Assembly: GCA_027579435.1 (NCBI GenBank)
Contig: JANBPK010001487.1
Span: 1-64,000, forward strand
Length of the DNA: 64,000 bases
Direction of reading: 5' to 3'
DNA from: Candolleomyces eurysporus
Taxonomy: Eukaryota > Basidiomycota > Agaricomycetes > Agaricales > Psathyrellaceae
Part shown: in pieces, positions 23,509 through 35,037 of the stretch
Layout of the letters: each line of letters opens with the position of its first letter
How positions within the stretch are numbered: position 1 is the first letter of the stretch
Translations under genes and position numbers: made by a program
The notes under the pieces: generated by a model
What the model was told of the DNA's origin: nothing
Database searches by the model: none
The model's input: the letters and a program-made list of their open reading frames with translations, nothing else

Positions 23509-26222
23509 TTACAGTAGTTCGTGTAGGACCTTGTCGTATTGATGTGGCATATGAGATCTAAAACTCGTTAGCCATCCGCAAAAATCTCTTCGAGAGAAAG
23601 GACGTACGAAAGCATGTTCTGCGCAAAGACAATCTGAGAAAACACCTCTCTAACGTTTAGAACTTCAAAGAGTCTCAGTTTCGCCTTTGCATAGTCTTGA
23701 TACCGTTGATGTGAGGGGTGGAAATCGCGATCCCGCACAGCCCAGAACACCCTTCCTGGTGGGTACATGTCGCAGTTCTGCATGTTCGCTTCTAAAGTCT
23801 TCCGTACTGCGATAAACTGAGTAAGAGCAGAACCCAAATGTCAGCATACGGCGTCCAAATCCCGAGGAACGAACGGTTCGTGCATACCCAATCCATATCA
23901 TTGGCTGAACCTCGACCCGCTTTCCAATTCCTCGCCCGATCTGTGACCGCAGTATAACCTTCCTTCTTATCCTTCCCATCTTGCGCTTCATTAGCATCGC
24001 AAAGCCACATAGCAGCGTTTCTTATATCCCGAACTGAGCCCAAAGAAAGACGCGAAATCACGTCATTAGAATATACGAAAGAGATAATTAGTTTATCAGC
24101 TAGTCGGGAAAGCGAGGCATCGGTCAAGGCTCTAAGTGAAATGTAAGCCCGACATCTAGCAGAAAAGAAGGGGTGAAACGAACGGAGGTGCAAAGCAATA
24201 TACTTGAACATGACGCCCAACTGGAAGACCGCTTGATGGAACAGTCAAGCACGTTTCTGGATCTGCCCAAATCTACAGAGATATTCAATTTCGGAGCCCA
24301 GAAATTATTNAAAAAAAAGCAAGCAAACTGACCATCCCCAGCAACGCGGCTACACCAGCTCCCAGACTATGTCCACAAAGAACGAGGTCTGAAAAGAAAC
24401 AGTCAGTCTCTCGAGAATAAGAAGTACCATAGGACAAGCACTGACCAAAATCTGGATTACAATGCAACGCCTCCATAACGGCCAACTGAACAGGCTTTCC
24501 GATGTCTCCCATTGCTTTCGCTAGCTTCAACATCCCACCATGGACATGGTATCGAGTCCCAGGTGCCCGTTCTGCAGGTTTCGAGGGGAACCTGAACTGG
24601 CCCGGAACTCGATGATCATCCTCAGTTGGAGCGGGGGTCTTGGCTGGCTCGAACCAGTCGGGTTCGCAGGTAAGATCCGCAGCAATCTCGTTCAGAGACA
24701 TAGTCCCTCGGATGACCAAGACCACTTCTTGACGGTGATAGTCTGTTAGCACCCAAAAGCGCGGCATGAGGTGCTGGGTGCCAATGACCGCTCTCGATTT
24801 GATGTTCAGTGCCGTCATTTTTGACTTTTTAGAAGGCTCAGATGGATGTGCGGCCAAGGTATTCTCAAAGATCTCCTGGTCGTGCTTGCCGAGAAGGATA
24901 TCCCACCAAGAGTATTGTTGAAATATATCTCCCTCGACCGTGTTCTGAACCGTACTCTCCCCTGCCGCTTCAGCCTCGGATTCGTCAATTGCGGTGGCTA
25001 GCTTGGTTTCTTCAGCTGTCTTTTCATCCTGAGTCGAGGATTCTTGCTGTGACGGATACCGCTGCATTGGCGAAACGCCAAAGAATAGCAGACTAGCCCC
25101 GCCGTAGCCAGCTAACACGAGCTTCGAATAGCGTCGAAGGTTGGCTTTGAGTTCCGGGATAGGGAGAAGATCTTCGACTTCGGAGTCTTCGATAGTTGGA
25201 GTAAAACTGCTCAAACTGAACACAGAGGATCGCATAGATGTTTTTGATCTTGTGCGCCTCAGATAAACTCGCTCGGACTCTGACGTTTCCTCTCCAATGT
25301 TGGCGGTGATGATCTGAGCGCCGCCTTCTCCAGAGAAAATGACGTCGGAGGTGACCCTAATACGAGACTGTCTGGACAAAGTGTTAGATTCATAGGTTGC
25401 AGAACAAAATTGAGTCTATACTCACTTGCGCGGCAAACTGGGCTTCGTAGGTTTTGGCATGTCCTTCAAGTCCACCTCCCTCAGATGCCTCAACCACCGC
25501 TTCTCCCGCCATTCCCGAGTCACTCCCTGCAAAGAGACCCATCCTACGATCGCCCATGCAACCTTCGTGATCCCATAATGTTTCGCTGGCCGCTGAGGAT
25601 CCTTCTCATGTTGTGACCATTCCCGCCGCACCAAGTCTATGAAAGACGCCAAGGAAAACGAAGCTTCGCTACTTCCAGGAAATATAACCGAAAGTACGTT
25701 TATGGAGCTATGGGCCGCAAGCACCGAGGTCGTGGTGATGTACTCTCCCAGGTGAATGGGTGCAAGAGCTACTTGCTCTGCAAAGGTCAAAACCTTCGTT
25801 ACAGCGCCCTGCAGGACTGGCCGGGCAACAGCACTCCCTCCGAAGACAGCATGGTCCACCGCAAAGGACGTTACGCTCGCTGCGCTCGTCGCAATGCCCC
25901 GAGCAACCGAAAACTAGAGGATTTCAGTGGTCCGGAAGGCTCATTGGAATACGCAGTAACTCACCCCGAATTTTGTGCCTGACTTCGCAGCATGGAAACC
26001 TGCGGAGCTGACTGCTAGCGCAATGTCGAGCCCATGTCTACTGTAGCTGTCCCAATATCGAGCCATCCACTTGTTGAAGAGATGGCTGTTGGTCGACGTC
26101 GTGTGCCAATGCCATGAGCTGTGCTCGTCGTCCTCCCCAGCATCCATGTGATACTGGGCATCATCTAGGGTTAGGTCTTGATGCTTGAACCCTAACCACA
26201 CCACGCCACAGGGTCTCGGCAT
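23509..26222 (-). CDS. Class-3 lipase, sn1-specific diacylglycerol lipase-like
   Basis: Multi-exon gene for a serine lipase that probably hydrolyses diacylglycerol or related glycerolipids at membranes. The start is ATG 26222 (MPRPCGVVWLGFKHQDL); a frame extending to 26255 starts with GTG and is rejected. Visible landmarks: an N-terminal hydrophobic/amphipathic region; YHRQEVVLVIRGTMSLNEI near 24710, the DAGL-like strand with the RGT motif; the nucleophile elbow CGHSLGAG near 24365; and YSNDVISRLS near 24060, holding the probable catalytic Asp. After a short intron, SSHMPHQYDKVLHELL ends at 23509, with the probable catalytic His in SHMP. The intron after the GHSLG exon contains an N at 24310. 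Its 3' end was copied into 18442-18640. It lies head to head with a decayed peptidase. Confidence 0.88.
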
Positions 26223-26797
26223 TGTTCTTTGGTTCCTCCTCCACCACGACCACACGACCTCTTGCTGTGCTCTCTAAACACATCTATGGCATGGCAGACA
26301 TACGCCCATACGACTTATCAGCCTGGTATTAGCTCAAATCAGTGCAGTGCTGCAATCTCGTCCTCACCTATGACGTGCGCCACTCAGCGGAAGCCGAACA
26401 ACCTCTGCAGTGGCCCAGTCGTGGAGAAATAGGATTGGCCAGGTGAATGAATTATATCATATGTGACAGCGAGCTTGCACACGCAGCAGCTGTAGGACAT
26501 CATGTCAGGATGTTGAAACAATTGCCAAGCCGACAACTCCGTCTCGAACACCCCGTTTACCTCAGAGTTCAAGCCTCTCGTGAGTGCACACGCGGACGTC
26601 GTCGTAAATACCCCAGCGAGCTTCTCGAAGCGAAGCGAAGATTTAGACAGCGTTCTAGCTCCAGTCGCCGAGTCCGGGCACTGAAAAGCAAAGCAGAGTT
26701 CGCGCCAGGCGCTCTCGCTGACAGGCATTCGAACTGGAAGAATACCCGAGTTACCAGCGAGCCTCTGGAGTGCCTCCAGCAAGCGAAGCGCGTGGTC

Positions 26798-27480
26798 TTT
26801 GTGCTTTCCCACTGATTGTCGCGGCGCAGTGGGCACTTCTTGCTCTCAGAAGATGACGAAATTGTGCCCATGGCCAATGACGCTGGTTGCGAATATACGT
26901 GAGTCTTTCCCTCCAGTTTCCGTTTCCATCAACCCTCGTGTTTTACAAAAATCTCAGTTCTTGTACCTCAGATTGACTTCAGATACCACTGTATTCTTCG
27001 ATCCCAGAACGAGGGAAGATTTCAGTCAAGAACATCGGACCTTCCCAGCATCTGGCAGTTTCTCTGGTCCCCCAGCGTGATCTCTGCAGTGCTGTGTTCT
27101 CCGCACAGCGGAGTTTATCAGTCTGTCTTTGCACCGAGAAAGAAAGAAAACATCATCACCTTGCACGAGCTACGCCGCTTGTCGATAAACCCTGTGCGGC
27201 AGCAGCTCAACCAAACCGGACCAAGTCTGGGATTGGAAATGTTCTAGATCAGGTGGTACCCTCACTATCTCAGACATCCATTGGCATTGGCATTGACCTC
27301 CACGAGTCGACTTATATCAACCGCAGTGCTGTGTATGTATTCTTTTCCTGCTCAAGTCAATTAAGCTCAGGATGATTGACCTATCTTTGACAGACTGAGG
27401 GAAGGGAATGAGATTACTATTGAACCCGGTGTGCGCTTCTCGAGCCTTGAGGCAGACCTTTGGCTCATCATGAGCCGTCA
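26798..27480 (+). pseudogene. M24B aminopeptidase relic (ICP55/XPNPEP3-like)
   Basis: Ordered fragments match the pita-bread peptidase fold: CAFPLIVAA (about 26800); FLLSEDDEIVPMANDAGCEY, containing the DAG-E strand; TSDTT with the second Asp; RTFPASGSFSG; then in a shifted frame QRDLCSAVFSAQRSL; then SIGIGIDLHESTYINRSAV; and after an intact GT-AG intron LREGNEITIEPGVRFSS. The family's HE-type motif (SHPIGIDLHE in ICP55-like enzymes) has lost its upstream His here. A frame change lies near 27072 and the C-terminal metal-binding Glu region is missing. The complete N-terminal half was not found. It is probably a dead copy; a badly sequenced real gene is less likely. Confidence 0.55.
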
Positions 27481-30457
27481 GGTGTCTATGTCCCACCCCC
27501 GCAAACTTCCCAAATCATTACCACGATCTTGGTGTCCGCGCTGAAGTGCGTATATCTCCGCTAACGCTACTTTCAGCCAGCCGCAGTTCTCATGCTGGCT
27601 TGTTTTTCTTTCCAGGCTGAACTGCACGTTGGGAGGAGCCTCTCGTTTTGACAACTAGCTCTCCAAAGGAGGTTGGCTTATCGCCGACCCCTTAATTAAA
27701 GATGACGAAACGCTGACCTGTGCCAAAGATGTTCAGGGGGCTGCCAGGACCTTCTTGCTTCTTGCATTTGAACCTTACTAGATCTTGTCATTCTTTTTGA
27801 CTGGACAGACATATGTCCGTTATCCTACGATAATCAATCGTCATACAGGCCACGCAGACCATGCAGACCTCTCAGCCAGATGTCAGTTCCGATTGGAAAA
27901 AAGACGTCGATAAGACGGCATGTGGTTTTTTCCGAGGAGGCGTTCCGCATCAAGATTCCGCCGGTGAGGTATCTCCTTACCGTTCTCCTGGAAGAAAGGA
28001 CTGGCGTTGTTTGGTCCTGGGACGTATATCCGGTATTTCGGAGACCTCGGATGGTCGCAGAAAAACGCCATTCCGCCGGCACACGTCCTCTTCAAAGAAG
28101 CGATGTGAAAGACGTTTTCTGGTGTGTGCGTCGACGTGTCTTTCTGACGAACGTTCCGCTGAATTTGTTGGCCGTAGGTGCTTCTAAAAATTCAGCCGTC
28201 GTCAAAGCTCGGTTTTTGTTTGAGTCCCGAGGCGTTGTTACAAATACAATGCGTCTAAAACACAGGACCAGGCGACCCTGCGTCTCCAGAACGTCCCGCT
28301 CTGCTTTTTCTCATATGGGGCTTCTCTTACTTCATGGGGATACCTTGTTTAAGCCTTACGGCATCTCGATACGAGCACATTGAAACAACACGACCCGCCT
28401 GTTCAACTCAACAAAGAATTTTCTTTCTCAAAAATCCAGAATCTTGGCCCAGGATACCTGCCAAGTCTGTCTTTCAGGCGAATTTTGCCAGAAACCCGTA
28501 CGCTGTACATTCTAGGGTTCTTAATCGGATTCGAGTAGATGCCGTAGGCACGAGTGCACTTCTTTCTACTCGTCTATGTCATTTCTGACGCTTGCTCCAG
28601 CCATTACTGAATATACGACCTCGTGAAACGCGGAGAAGGGTGTAAAGCTCTGTTCATCTTGTTCGGGTTCGGGTTCACTCTCGATTTCGTCTTTATTTGA
28701 TGAGATTCTGAAAGGCTGTCCGAGGTGTTGGCTGGCACAATTCAGGCCCTAGTAACAATCTAGGAAATGATCCTTATTCAATCGATTGTGAGCCCGTGAG
28801 CGTTTCAGCAGTGCAACCGGCAAATTTACGAAGGAGCGGTAAGCCTTTCCCTTTGAATGTGCGGCCCCAGCCCGCCTGTTACAATATAAAAATTGAATTG
28901 GGTTTCGGGAGAGCACTTAGATTAGGATCTCAGTGGCCGGTGCATGAGTCTGGAACAACTTGCACACACTCGGCATTGAATATGGCGATAACATCTCGTG
29001 GAGCATCGCAGGATGGCCGTATTCAGCGCAACGGCTAGCTCCTACCTCGGTCCCCTGGAGCGCCACTCCGTTGTTACCCATGACCCGCCCTTAGGTTTGG
29101 CCTGGTTGAAGTTATGTTTATCTACTTAGGACCATGCACGCAACCCCGCCGAAACCGAAGTTTCAAAGCTCCCAGGTTTGCTCTCGGTTACCGTGGTCTT
29201 TTGTCGGGTGCCAGTGTTGTCTGTGAGAGGGGAGCCGCCGGACTGTCACATCAAAATGGGGATATGCTGGGTTACAAACTTGCCTCGATGTCCAGGTGCT
29301 CCCCATGCAAAGCGTTAAGATTCAAAGTGTCTGCGGTGTCTGTTGCAGTTGAATGGCCTCTGGAGTTTGTCCTCAGGCAGCATTTGAAGAACTCGAAAGG
29401 TACTCAAAGTCCCCACCAGCTGACTCAAAGGTTGACCCTGCAGGAACTACCAGACTCTGTATTAGGACAAACGCCAACTTCGAAGCTCAATCGATTCAGA
29501 CGCATGGCTTTTCTCGCGTGTTCTTCGCTGATAGAGATAACACTGCTTCCCCAGTACTTTGGCGCCAATATACCCTGGACGCACTCCATCGATATGAATC
29601 GCAGCCAAGCATGTTGAGAAAATGAAAAAGTCGGCACGGCCGTTCAGTATTATCTTCTGAATGTAACGAAATATCCCTTCTCTCAGAGATATACCTGGTG
29701 CGCGGAACCGTTGCCAAAGGATAGCGGAGCTTGTGAGGACGACGCGCTCCTACTTTGAGCGATGATCTCGATGCTGATCATGAGACTATGCCTGGCTGTA
29801 TGTAAGACTTTCTCTTTCTGTATCCGTGTCAAAGGCACCCGGCGGCAGAGGATCAACTTCGATAATAAACGACGTCACCCGACTAAGCATGTCATGGGTT
29901 GAGGCCAAGGACGGAAGAACGGCGGAAAGCTTGGGTGTCTGAGCGTCTTTCCTCCTCGGACCTTTCTGAATGACGCCTTCGCTGATGTTATCCCAATCAA
30001 CGATGCCAGAATGTGGGATGTCTATTGAAGTTCACGAGGCACAGAGTTTGTTATACTCTGGTCTTGATATGTCGCGATCAATTGGGTGCCGCCGGTTCGG
30101 TATCTAAGGCAAAGACCGAGGAGTTTTGCCTTTCAGCCTTTCTCTCGACTGCCACGATGCAGCTTGGACGAGCGCGGGTAAGATGGCAGATACAATTCAG
30201 AATATCTTACTGAGTCCGAATCTCTGTAGGGAACAGGAGGCGACTGCGCGAACCCAAGCCCCTGTTGTCGCCCAGACCTCCAGCCATCCTCTGACTCTGA
30301 GCGAGACATTGATCGACTCAATATACAAGCTAGCGCCCTTCTCCTTTTTTGTTGAGACACGAGCTTCACAACTCTCCCTCATCCCAAGCTACTGCGCCGG
30401 TCGCACATACCAATTCTAAGCGTCACGGGCGGACATTATCAACATTTTGCACTCGAG
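27481..30457. other. 3-kb region without recognised gene
   Basis: Two frames of 167 codons (27880-28383 and 29114-29617, both plus) are the longest, but neither shows a known motif, repeat structure or convincing splice pattern. The sequence before 30458 is the likely promoter of the next gene. Confidence 0.4.
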
Positions 30458-31431
30458 ATGGCAGGAGACATCTCTCGTCGTGATTGGGGGTTTTCATTCA
30501 CCAGCAGCGCCATCTCTACACCTTCCGCCGTCGTACCCTACGATGACCGCCCCGTATCCGAAGGCCAGATGATTGCGATCCATATCTACGTCTTCGGAGG
30601 TCTAGCCTTCTTCATCGGCATTGTCGTGTCCGCCTTGCTTTGGTATGGCTATATGATATGTTACCGTAGGAAACTGCGTGATCTGCCCGAAGAGCTTGAT
30701 TTTGACGCAAGTCGCCTCTTTTCCTTCTGCGACCCGGGCTAACCGCTCGTTTGCAGGAAGATTTTGTTCTCGCCACCAAAAACCTCCCTAGGCGACCTGG
30801 GTTCCGGATAGAGCCTTACCACGACATTGAAAACTGGGAGAGAGCGTATGAAGAAAATGTAAAACGTCGACACGAGAAGAAGAAGGCGAGAGAAGACCAC
30901 ATTGCCGAGACGAGGAAGAGACGAAGAATATCGCAAAGTGCTAAACACCGCGACTCCCAGCGCATCAGCTGGGCCTCGTCCACCGCTACCTTGAAAGCCG
31001 ACAAGATAGCTGCCGCCGAAGAAATGTCGGGCCTGCTGAAAGGTCAAGGCAAGGAAAAGACCTCGATGGCATCAACGGGGAATGATCTCTTATCTCGACC
31101 GACGAGTGAAGCCCAACCTAAATCTATTCTCATCAAATCTCAGACCAGTACCCCGAGCGTCCCATCGCAACTAGGTCGGCCGGGAGGTCACGTCGAACCG
31201 CCTCGTCCATCTTCCGAAACCATCACGCCTATCCCCAAAGCACATACCGGCCTTCCTCGAAATCAGGTCCATATCGAACCTAACGCGAACATCGGCCAAG
31301 AAATGATCGCTACGACAGGTCCAGATGAAGCCGAAAGTTGGTCGGGTCCCAAGTGTACCTGCGGCGCCGCACTGGATGATATCGACGCCCTCATCCAAAA
31401 GGCCATGTGCGAGGTCCATCGGTTCCATTAA
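30458..31431 (+). CDS. Single-pass membrane protein, unknown function
   Basis: Two exons (30458-30706 and 30757-31431) joined through a 50-bp GC-AG intron give 307 aa. Without the intron the frame stops in the GCAAGT...GGCTAA sequence. There is no clear signal peptide. One strong membrane span (IYVFGGLAFFIGIVVSALLW) lies at about residues 47-66, followed by a basic juxtamembrane segment (CYRRKLRD). The rest is predicted cytosolic: a charged helix (NVKRRHEKKKAREDHIAETR), a Ser/Pro/Thr-rich linker, and a C-terminal KCTCGAALDDIDALIQKAMC with three cysteines. The orientation (N-out, C-in) follows the positive-inside rule. No family was recognised. Convergent with the permease. Confidence 0.78.
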
Positions 31432-32474
31432 TTTTCCACCGCCTCAGGTCGTACCTCGGGGAGCCGCAGAGCATCGTCGGTGAGCGTGATGGACAATCGC
31501 TTTGTGTTTCCCATTTTCTGACTACTTTCTTGCGCAGTCATCAAGAAAGTCGCAGGCGACGATCAAATACTAACGAGATTGGAAAAGGCTGGATCCCACA
31601 CTACCCACTCTAAGGAATTCAAAAATGTGATTGAAACTGTTATACACGATGTGATGCATTATCTTTTCCAAGTTGCGATACAACAGGCCCACTCTTTCAG
31701 CGCCTTCCAGCGCTTCAAGGACTTTACCAACTCTTACGAACTTCGCGGGAACGATGATATAGATCCATGTCAAAGGACACAAGACATGTGCCGTCATCGC
31801 AATATCATCGAGCGCCCTCAAAGGAAAAAAATCAGAAGTTTCTCCGTATATACACACGTCTGAACTCTCGAGGACAGTCGGGTGAACTGAAAAACTGTCT
31901 GCCTAAACACAGCTAAAGACATCCCCTCGGTCGTTAGACGATCCGTTGTAAGCGCGGAACCTGTAACACGACCCTGCGTGGGGTAGGCTTCTACCAGATC
32001 AGCCTGACATCGACGCGGGGTAGGGCAACCTGAGATTCCCCCTGGCTAAATCCCAGTGGAAATCCCGAAGTCATAGGTTTACTGAATGTTGAATTGGGAT
32101 CGTCTAGATCTTGCACCTGTGAACAGGTCTTAATATGATGACATTCGACGACAATCAGTTCCGCGGCATACGCAATTATTATCGCAAGGCGGGCGCAGGG
32201 TGGGCATTGTCTTCTGAGCATGCCGCGGCCAAAGTCCCGTAGGCACGGTAGCAGAAAAAGGTGGCCCCGTAGGCACCGCGGCAAGTGTTGAGGGATTCTC
32301 ACAAGTTTGACAAATGAATAACTGGGAATAAGACGGAATATATTGTCAGAAGACGAGAAACAAACAACATAAGGTGAGACATGATGAAAAGTACGGCAAT
32401 AGAGATTGGTCGACAGAGATTGGTCAATAGAGATACGTTGCCAGGTATCTAGCATTTGAGTACGGGATGCCCTA
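31432..32474. other. Convergent intergenic region
   Basis: Holds the 3' ends of the membrane-protein gene (plus) and the permease (minus). No supported gene; the frame at 31579-31863 has no recognisable motif. Confidence 0.45.
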
Positions 32475-34921
32475 CTAGTTCTGCGCGATAGGAGCTTGGT
32501 CTGCCGATTGTCCACTTTGGGGAGGCTCAGTGTTGGCACTCTCGAAAGCCTGAACAACCTGCTCGCGGCGAAGCCACTTGTCTTCGGGGGTAAAATACCA
32601 ACTGAGGATGCCAAAGATGGTCGCGGCACTGAATATCACGCAGGCCTGTCGATGAATTAGTGAACAGAGGCAACGGCGCACGGTGGGGAATAGAACGTAC
32701 AAAGTTGAAAGTCTCGGGAGTCACGGGGAAGAAGAAGGGCGACAGCATAACCTGTGGCAGCGGTAAGCAACCTACGGCACGTGTGGTTGTAACGTTACTC
32801 ACTGCAACAATCAGACCGCACCAAACAACGACAAGAGCGTACAAAACCCTCCTGTACTTGCCGAGGAAGAAGTGAGAAGATTGGAAGTTGTCGGGCGTGC
32901 AGGTCAAACGAAGAAGGCCGATTAACCCGTAGGCAGCGATAGTTGGTACGCCACCAGCAGAGACCAAGGAATAGAAAGCCACCTGACTGGGTAGGATGGA
33001 GCAGAGGAGGATAGCACCGAAGATGTACATGACCGTCACAGCGTTCCTGGGCTGTCCCTGGTGATCGACCTGGCCAATCCAATGAGACATGGGTAGTACT
33101 CCATCACGGGCAACGGCAAAGATGAGTCTTGATGCAGCGACTATGGCAACACTCGTGTTCTGAAGGCAAATCAGGAGGCAGTTTGGTTTTGAATGTAAGG
33201 TAAAACGTACCAGGATAAGACCAAGGATGGCAAGAACAGTCATGAAGATGCTCGGGCCTCGACCCAAGGCAAGCGCGTACAACTGAACGAAAGGTTGCGG
33301 CGCATTAAGGGAGAATAGGGTGTCGAGGTCGGGGGTGCAGAACAGGAATAAGATGGTGGTAGCGAACCCCAGGGTACCCGTAGCGACGACGCTGGATAGG
33401 ATCCCTTTACCAGCAACAACTCTACACTCGAATATGAATATCTACGTCAAAGCCAAGCCGGGCGATTTGCTTACCTTGCGTTCTTTGTTTCTTCGGCGAT
33501 ATGACCGGATGCGTCGAACCCGGTAAGAGTGCCTGCGGTGAAAAGGCTAAATGGGGAGTGTTAACTGCAGGGAGATCGGTGAAAAAATTAGACACATACA
33601 AGGATAAGATCCAATTCCAACCTGGTGCAGCACCGGTTCCATTATCTTGAGCGCGCAAACTTAGCTTGTAATAGAGTCAGATACGGAGAGGATAACGTAC
33701 AGGTTTGAGTGAATACATCCTTCGCAGACCGGATACCATAGGTCCTGGAAGCACCGATAGGCAGCCAGATCATGCACAGCAACATGTCCACGATCATCAA
33801 CACCATGGAGGCCCGGAATATAAAGGAATAGACTCGAGGCGGCAAACGGTTGATAGCAATAACGACGACGAGAAGTACTTCAGCTATCGCCCAAATCAAG
33901 GCTCGCCATTTAACATTGTCGTTACCAATTCCACCTGGGAACTCTACTTCCCAGACCGCGAGCTGAGAGACGATATAGTTGGCTGTAGTCTGAAGGCCGC
34001 ATGGTTAAAATTTTGGCACAGGAGCAAGCTGAAGCAGCTGACCTGACAGTTTCCGGCGGCAAAAGTCATCCATGCCGTACACGACCACCACGCAACAATG
34101 AAACCGACAAAACGGGCGTATTTCGGACCGGCGCTCTCTGCAGCCCATATGTAGATGGAACCACTCAGAGGTAGGGCAGAGCATATCTCAGCCAGAACCG
34201 CCGCAGTGATCAACATGAAGAAGATGGTGACGATATACGACGACCTTGACAAAGAGTCAACAAATGCAGTCGACCAACGGGATGGAGCTGAACGAACCAG
34301 ATAGCAGCGGGACCTCCTGCGAGTAGTCCAAGGAAAAGACCGGTCCTATCAAAGAGGATCAGTAACTCGACTGGTGCTGTGCCAAAACCAACCCACCTCA
34401 CACCGCCAATGAAATTGATAGCGCAGAAACTGGCGGCGAAGCTTTCGACGATATTCCAAGTGCGGTGCAATTGCTGTGGATCGAAGGCATGGGTAAGCAC
34501 ACTTGAACGTAGAAAATAGCCTTACCTGTTTGTACCCGAGGCTCCTCTAAGTGAGTTGAACATAAAATACGCGTTAGACATTCCAACAAACACAGGAAAA
34601 GAATGATAGAGGAAACGATAACACTGGGGAGGCTTCCCTACGCAGGTCTCAACGCTGTTCAGGTTCAAGCGGTATTATCTCAATCTTGTCTTGCTACCCT
34701 CACCCACTTTTACATAGGTAAGGACGCAAGGTCAAGATACCCGCAGCCGTTCCGAGTGTATCATAAGAACGTTACCAGACTGGCGAAACCCATTGCATAG
34801 AGATAGTGCACCCAGGGCTTCGCAGCTCAGGCATTACCAGCTGAAGTTCATCTCGGTCGATAGACTGGTCATCTTGACTGTCTTCGACGTCAACCTTCGT
34901 AGCCGTATTATCGATAGACAT
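32475..34921 (-). CDS. Amino-acid/GABA permease (APC superfamily)
   Basis: Secondary transporter moving amino acids or GABA by proton coupling across the plasma or vacuolar membrane; the substrate cannot be assigned. The start at 34921 gives MSIDNTATKVDVEDSQDDQS, an acidic cytosolic N-terminus. A 291-bp intron, a 21-nt microexon (34526-34546, encoding RSLGYKQ) and a 52-bp intron lead into QLHRTWNIVESFAASF, the conserved entry to TM1. Further landmarks: LPLSGSIYIWAAESAGPKY (TM3 loop), WAIAEVLLVVVIAINRLPPR, GFDASGHIAEETKNAS (the conserved E-E-T-K-N/D-A motif), AASRLIFAVARDGVLPMSHW, and the tail ending SGQSADQAPIAQN. About twelve spans fit the family. The GSIYIW and AEETKNA motifs fit the Uga4/basidiomycete GABA-permease-like group. 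Confidence 0.88.
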
Positions 34922-35037
34922 GTGGAGGGAGAGGTGTCAAGGAGAGGAGCGAAAAATGACATTTGTTGGACCGACTATATTTATACGGTAGATTACTAAT
35001 CCTAAGGCACATCACTCAACCCATGTGCCTTGACTGA

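Larger units (their letters stand above)
19600..23600. repeat. Segmental duplication block B
   Basis: Counterpart of block A (14650-18650). It retains the intact lipase 3' end at its right border, so it is the likely parental copy: a unit running from the lipase tail to the family gene was duplicated leftward. Confidence 0.7.

Noticed and set aside
23568..23837. Lipase ending at LSLEEIFADG with stop at 23568
   Set aside because: That ending is intron sequence. A GTACGT donor and TTTAG acceptor lead to the conserved SSHMPHQYDKVLHELL end at 23509.
26165..26205. Telomere-like TAGGGTTAGG and CCCTAACC motifs
   Set aside because: They lie inside the first coding exon of the lipase, occur once each, and the flanks are ordinary genes on both sides.
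31579..31863. 94-codon plus-strand frame after the single-pass membrane protein gene
   Set aside because: No motif, no splice support, and it lies in a convergent 3' flank.
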